NCBI RefSeq assembly: GCF_945952055.1
Contig: NZ_CAMFHB010000002.1
Coordinates: 124,001 to 188,000, forward strand
Length of the DNA: 64,000 nucleotides
Direction: 5' to 3'
Origin: an uncultured Alsobacter sp.
Lineage (GTDB): Bacteria; Pseudomonadota; Alphaproteobacteria; Rhizobiales; Beijerinckiaceae
Positions 60,575 to 64,000 of the stretch are shown here, piece by piece; position 1 is the stretch's first letter, and the number at the start of each line of letters is the position of its first letter. The notes under the pieces are model-generated. The model did no database searches. It saw only the letters and a list, made by a program, of their open reading frames with translations, and had not been told where the DNA came from. A program made the position numbers and the translations under genes.

Positions 60575-60605
60575 AAGGCCGTCCTTTCGGGGCGGCCTTT
60601 TCCTT
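60575..60605 (+). terminator. Rho-independent terminator after cspA
   Basis: AAGGCCGTCC and GGGCGGCCTT form a roughly 10-bp stem (one T-G wobble) with a short TTTCG loop, followed by the T-rich stretch TTCCTTTTT. It is 19 bp after the cspA stop and is the clearest intrinsic terminator in the window. Confidence 0.85.
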
Positions 60606-60656
60606 TTTCGCACCACCCACGACCACTGAAGACACCTCTCCAGGAGACCGAAACAG

Positions 60657-61010
60657 ATGGACTTCCGCTCTTCCCTCAACGATCGCCTCGCCGCTGCGGA
60701 AAAGGCCCGCAAGGCCATGCAGGAGCGGTTCGCGGCGAAGAATCCGGCCACAGACCCGGCTGCCGCAGCGCGCCGGGCCGCACGCGCCGAAATGGCGAGC
60801 GCCCGCGATGAGCGTCGCAAGGAGCGCGAGATCCGCGTGGCCGCCGAGAAGCTCCAGCGCGCCGAAGAAGAAGCCCGGCTGAAGGCCGAGCGCGAACAGG
60901 AGGCGATCAGGCTCGCCACCGAGAAGGCCGAGCAGGAGCGCGAACTCCTGGCGCGGCAGAAGGCGGCTCGCGACGAGCGCTATGCGGCGCGCAAGGCCCG
61001 CCGCAAGTAA
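60657..61010 (+). CDS. DUF6481 family protein (charged coiled coil)
   Basis: 117 residues. It is almost entirely a charged helix (NDRLAAAEKARKAMQERF, RREAR-type RRAARAEMASARDERRKEREIR, EAIRLATEKAEQERELLARQ). This matches the small family found beside cspA in many alphaproteobacteria. The role is not known; cotranscription beyond the cspA terminator would need read-through. Confidence 0.85.
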   Translation: MDFRSSLNDRLAAAEKARKAMQERFAAKNPATDPAAAARRAARAEMASARDERRKEREIRVAAEKLQRAEEEARLKAEREQEAIRLATEKAEQERELLARQKAARDERYAARKARRK

Positions 61011-61099
61011 GCTCGTCACCGCACGGGCGCGGTCGGGCAGGCTCCCGGACGCGGCGATCTGGTAGAGTGAACCGATCGCCGCATCGTCCGGACCGACCC

Positions 61100-61357
61100 A
61101 TGAGACACCCGACCTCCTCCCGCATCCGGCTCGAACCCGAACGGCGGACCGCCCTCGTCAAGGCGGTCCAGGCCCATTTCCGCACCGAGTTCGACGAGAC
61201 CCTGAGCGACTTCCGCGCCAACGCCCTGCTCGATTACTTCGTCGGGGCCGTCGGGCCGGCGGTCTACAACCAGGGTGTCCGGGATGCGGCGGCCTTCATG
61301 CAGGGCCATCTCTCCGACATCGAGACCGAAGTCTACGAGCGCGACACCGACAGGTGA
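61100..61357 (+). CDS. DUF2164 family protein
   Basis: 85 residues from the ATG at 61100; a GTG at 61067 gives a longer form. It matches DUF2164: IRLEPERRTALVKAVQAHF, LLDYFVGAVGPAVYNQGVRDAAAF and a terminal ETEVYERD. The function is unknown. The last 25 bp overlap the end of the methyltransferase gene on the other strand. Confidence 0.85.
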   Translation: MRHPTSSRIRLEPERRTALVKAVQAHFRTEFDETLSDFRANALLDYFVGAVGPAVYNQGVRDAAAFMQGHLSDIETEVYERDTDR

Positions 61358-62028
61358 CCGCCCAGATCGCCGTCTCGCCAGAACGGCGGCAGGACCTTGA
61401 AGTCGGGCGTGGCGGGCGTCGCCGGCAGGCGCAGGGCGCGCAGCCGTCCCGGCGTGCCGCTGATCGGTTCCGCCGTCCATCCCATGACCGTTTCGAAATA
61501 GGCGGAGGCCAGCGCCACGCCCGGCCACCAGTGGTCGTCCAGGATGACGAGCCCGCCGGGCTTGACCAGCGTCTGCAGGAAATAGACGTCCACGAAGACC
61601 TGGTGGAAGACGTGGCTGCCGTCGACGAAGGCGGCATCGGCCACGACGCCCTCCTCGATCAGGCGCGGCAGGGCGTTCTGGGACGGCTGCCGCAGCAGCT
61701 CCGAGATCCCTTCGAGCCCCGCCCCGCGCACCGCGGTCCACCCGGCATCGCGGAAGGCGCTCTCCTGGTAGGGATCGACGATGACGTGCCTGCGGCCGCC
61801 GGTGGCCACCAGCGCCTCGCCGATCGCGAGGGCCGAGCTGCCATAGGCGAGCCCGATCTCCACGACCGTGGCGGGCCGCTCGGCCGCCATGGCATCGCGG
61901 ATGGCGTCGCAGTCCTCGACGGGCAACGTCACCACCCCGAAGTCGCCTTCTGAACGGACCCAGTTCGGACCTTCGGCGGCCAGGGTCCGCCGCGCCTCGC
62001 GCACACGATCAAGACGGGTTTGCGACAT
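61333..62028 (-). CDS. Class I SAM-dependent methyltransferase
   Basis: 231 residues from an ATG at 62028 with GAGGAGG upstream. The SAM-binding motif is VVEIGLAYGSSALAIGEAL, followed by VIVDPYQ and VDGSHVFHQVFVDV, as in the Methyltransf_24 group. The target is unknown; it may methylate a small molecule. A longer frame reaching 62340 runs into the ABC gene and was ignored. Confidence 0.85.
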   Translation of the reverse strand: MSQTRLDRVREARRTLAAEGPNWVRSEGDFGVVTLPVEDCDAIRDAMAAERPATVVEIGLAYGSSALAIGEALVATGGRRHVIVDPYQESAFRDAGWTAVRGAGLEGISELLRQPSQNALPRLIEEGVVADAAFVDGSHVFHQVFVDVYFLQTLVKPGGLVILDDHWWPGVALASAYFETVMGWTAEPISGTPGRLRALRLPATPATPDFKVLPPFWRDGDLGGHLSVSRS

Positions 62029-62117
62029 CGCTTCCTCCTCCGACGTTGGTTCGGGCCCGCTGTCGCGCGGCCGGGGGTCGCGGGGACACGAGTGCCGCGC
62101 GCCGCGCGCGTTGGTCG

Positions 62118-62158
62118 TGACGGCAAGAATGCCGCGCGTCGCGCGCGGCTTGCCGTCA
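62118..62158 (-). terminator. Long hairpin overlapping the ABC ATPase stop
   Basis: TGACGGCAAG (62118-62127) pairs with CTTGCCGTCA (62149-62158), and inside it CCGCGCG pairs with CGCGCGG (62132-62148) beyond a 4-base bulge. The right arm contains the stop codon of the ABC ATPase gene (62156-62158). It probably ends the leftward operon before the methyltransferase gene, though no U-run is seen. Confidence 0.6.
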
Positions 62159-63250
62159 CTGCAGCAAGTGCCCCGTCTGCTTGTCGAACAGCCTGATGCT
62201 GGTCGGCGCCATTGTGAACCGAAGAGGCTGGCCGGGGGAATAGGCGTGGATCGAGGGCGCCCGCGCGACGATCTGTCCTGACGGGAGGTCGAGCACGACG
62301 AACGTCTCGGACCCCTGCGGCTCGGCCACGCGCACCACACCGCGCACGCTCATGGGCCCTGCCTGGTCGCTGTCCGAGCACAGCTGCAGCTCCTGGGGGC
62401 GCACCCCGAGCGATACGGCCTGGCCGGGAGAGGCCATGGCCGGCATCCCGGAGCCCTGCGGTGCCTGCACCGCGCCGGCGTTGGGGCCGAAATCCAGCCC
62501 TCCCGGCCCCACCGTGGCCTCGATCATGTTCATTTCGGGCGTGCCGATGAAGCGCGCGGTGAACACGTCGCCCGGCCGGTTGTAGAGCTCCATCGGCGTG
62601 CCGACCTGGAGGATGTGGCCGTCCCGCATGACCACGATCCTGTCGGCGAGCGACATGGCTTCCACCTGATCGTGGGTCACGAAGACGACGGTGCGGCCGA
62701 GCCGCTGGTGGAGTTGCTTGATCTCGAGCCGCATCTGCCCGCGCAGCTGCGCGTCGAGGTTGGACAGGGGCTCGTCGAACAGGAAGGCGACAGGGTCGCG
62801 CACCATGGCCCGCCCGATGGCGACGCGCTGGCGCTGACCGCCGGACAAGGCCGCGGGGCGACGCTCGAGGTAGGGCTCCAGGCTCAGCATGCGGGCCGTC
62901 TCGGCAATGCGGGCCTGCTTCTCGGCCTTGGACAGCTTCGACGTGTAAAGACCGAAGCCGATGTTCTGGGCCACCGTGAGGTGCGGGTAGATGGCGTAGT
63001 TCTGGAACACCATCGCGATGTTGCGATGCTTGGGCTCGCGCTCGTTCATCACCGCGCCGCCGATGCGCAGCGTGCCCGCGCTGATTTCCTCGAGCCCCGC
63101 GATCATGCGCAGCGTCGTCGACTTGCCGCAGCCCGACGGACCGACGAGCACCACGAATTCGCCGTCGGCGATCGACAGGTCGATGCCATGCACCGTCTCG
63201 ATGGGCCCGTAGCGCTTGACGACCTTCTGGAGTTCGATCGCGGCCATCAT
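62156..63250 (-). CDS. Carbohydrate ABC importer, ATP-binding subunit (UgpC/MalK type)
   Basis: 364 residues: Walker A GPSGCGKSTT, signature LSGGQRQRVAIGRAM, Walker B VAFLFDEPLSNLDAQL, H-loop THDQVEAM, and a C-terminal MalK-like regulatory part from about residue 240. It is distinct in sequence from the ATPase at 7720-8775, so it belongs to another importer. The ATG overlaps the stop of the lyase gene (ATGA). The rest of the operon lies beyond the right edge. Confidence 0.95.
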   Translation of the reverse strand: MMAAIELQKVVKRYGPIETVHGIDLSIADGEFVVLVGPSGCGKSTTLRMIAGLEEISAGTLRIGGAVMNEREPKHRNIAMVFQNYAIYPHLTVAQNIGFGLYTSKLSKAEKQARIAETARMLSLEPYLERRPAALSGGQRQRVAIGRAMVRDPVAFLFDEPLSNLDAQLRGQMRLEIKQLHQRLGRTVVFVTHDQVEAMSLADRIVVMRDGHILQVGTPMELYNRPGDVFTARFIGTPEMNMIEATVGPGGLDFGPNAGAVQAPQGSGMPAMASPGQAVSLGVRPQELQLCSDSDQAGPMSVRGVVRVAEPQGSETFVVLDLPSGQIVARAPSIHAYSPGQPLRFTMAPTSIRLFDKQTGHLLQ

Positions 63251-64000
63251 GCTCCCCTTGCGATTTCGTCGATCCTGGTGTCGAGGTCCCGCGCCGCGGC
63301 GGCCTCGAAGGCCGACCGCGACGCCGCGCGCTCGTGGAAGGCGTCCAGGGACGTCCGATAGCCGCGGATGGCCGCGTCGAGCGCCGCCGGGGCCGGCCCG
63401 CCGAAGCGGTCGCGGATCGCCACGAAGTGCTCCGGCGAAACCATGCTCGCGAACTCGCCCTGCCCGGCCCGCGGAGGCCGGCCGACATGCCGGGTGAACG
63501 ACTCGACGAACGGCGCGAAGCCGTCCCTGGGCAGATCGCCGCCGGTCGCGACGACCGCACGCGCGACGTCTGCCGCGATCTCGTGGCCCAGCCGGAACGA
63601 CAGGCCCTCGCTGCGCACCAGCCAGTCGGCGAGTTCGGTGATGGTCGCGCACGATCGGCTCAGATTGGCGGAGACCCTCTCCGGGTCGATCTGGCCGGCA
63701 CCCACAGTCGCGGTGAGCAGACCCAGCACGCGCTGGGCGACATCGAAGGCCTGGTATCCCATCTCCTGGGTCTCGGCCTCGCTGTCGGTCATGTCCGTGA
63801 ACGGCGTGTTGTGCATCACGTCGACCACCGCGCGAGCCCGGCCCACGGTCTGGCTCGCCAGATGGCGCAGATGCTCGAACGGCACGGGATTGCGCTTCTG
63901 CGGCATGATCGACGAAATCTGGACGAAGGCATTCGGCAGGTAGAGCTGCCCCACCTCGAAGCTCGACCAGAACTGGAAGTCCTGGATGGGGCGGCCGAGA
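63247..64000 (-). CDS. Fumarase/argininosuccinate-lyase-superfamily protein, C-terminal part
   Basis: The gene runs in from beyond the window; 250 residues are visible. The superfamily signature is SSIMPQKRNPVPFEHLR, and the C-terminal part (about 80 residues, from DGFAPFVESFTRHVGRPPR) is like that of ArgH-type lyases. It could be an argininosuccinate lyase or a related lyase adding or removing ammonia or a sugar-acid group. Its linkage to a sugar-type ABC gene (4-bp overlap) speaks for a catabolic role over arginine synthesis. Confidence 0.8.
   Translation of the reverse strand, partial: LGRPIQDFQFWSSFEVGQLYLPNAFVQISSIMPQKRNPVPFEHLRHLASQTVGRARAVVDVMHNTPFTDMTDSEAETQEMGYQAFDVAQRVLGLLTATVGAGQIDPERVSANLSRSCATITELADWLVRSEGLSFRLGHEIAADVARAVVATGGDLPRDGFAPFVESFTRHVGRPPRAGQGEFASMVSPEHFVAIRDRFGGPAPAALDAAIRGYRTSLDAFHERAASRSAFEAAAARDLDTRIDEIARGA

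Noticed and set aside
1-64000. tRNA, rRNA, CRISPR arrays, insertion sequences or prophage
   Set aside because: I saw no cloverleaf-like tRNA block, no regularly spaced direct repeats, and no transposase, integrase or phage structural motif on either strand.

Overview
The window is about 64 kb of very GC-rich chromosomal DNA, densely packed with short gaps and many 1-8 nt start/stop overlaps. The gene content points to an alphaproteobacterium, most likely Hyphomicrobiales (Rhizobiales): DUF1236 and DUF1127 small proteins, an HdeA-like secreted protein, a cspA-DUF6481 pair, several carbohydrate ABC importer parts, and SnoaL/NTF2-like catabolic proteins. The order and class are inferred from family content, not from a marker gene. 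I see no rRNA, tRNA, CRISPR array, transposase or phage gene.

Region 1 (1-15341) is the most unusual part. It is a divergent catabolic locus around a LacI-type regulator. Leftward runs a tightly packed operon: sugar-type ABC importer (binding protein, two permeases, ATPase), bicupin, HpcH/HpaI-type aldolase, alpha/beta hydrolase, SnoaL-like protein, beta-hydroxyacid dehydrogenase, histidinol-dehydrogenase-like enzyme and a second SnoaL-like protein. Rightward, the LacI regulator is followed by two more SnoaL-like proteins. Four large two-domain SnoaL-like proteins in one locus, with oxidation and aldol-cleavage enzymes, suggest uptake and breakdown of an oxidised sugar, polyol or sulfonated polyol by a route I cannot name.

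Region 2 (15354-20068) is a leftward run: ECF sigma factor, anti-sigma-like membrane protein, periplasmic metal-sensor-like protein, the DUF1800/DUF1501 pair and a DUF4279 protein. Region 3 (20397-31225) mixes small units: a tandem HdeA-like protein, an SRPBCC protein, a ribitol-dehydrogenase-like SDR, a MarR/DUF1398 unit with a clear palindromic operator, a hybrid sensor kinase, a flavin-binding oxidase-fold protein, a TyrA-like dehydrogenase, NmrA/pirin, and a His-rich cupin.

Region 4 (31444-44675) has a CorC-type CBS membrane protein, a two-gene NitT/TauT-type ABC importer with no binding protein, twin secreted TPR proteins, a RecF-like ATPase, a GFA zinc protein, a nucleoside deaminase, an APH-fold kinase, a nucleotidyltransferase and a GcvA-like LysR regulator. 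Region 5 (44754-56966) carries cell-envelope and carbon genes: an M23 peptidase, rpiB, an enolase-superfamily enzyme, two L,D-transpeptidase-fold proteins (one lacking key residues), an App1-type phosphatase, gnd-gntK, cardiolipin synthase and a BLUF photoreceptor.

Region 6 (57279-64000) has an ABC-F ATPase, a PhnA-domain protein, two small lysine-rich proteins, cspA with DUF6481, DUF2164, a methyltransferase, and the end of another operon (carbohydrate ABC ATPase plus a fumarase/argininosuccinate-lyase-family protein) that runs in from the right edge.
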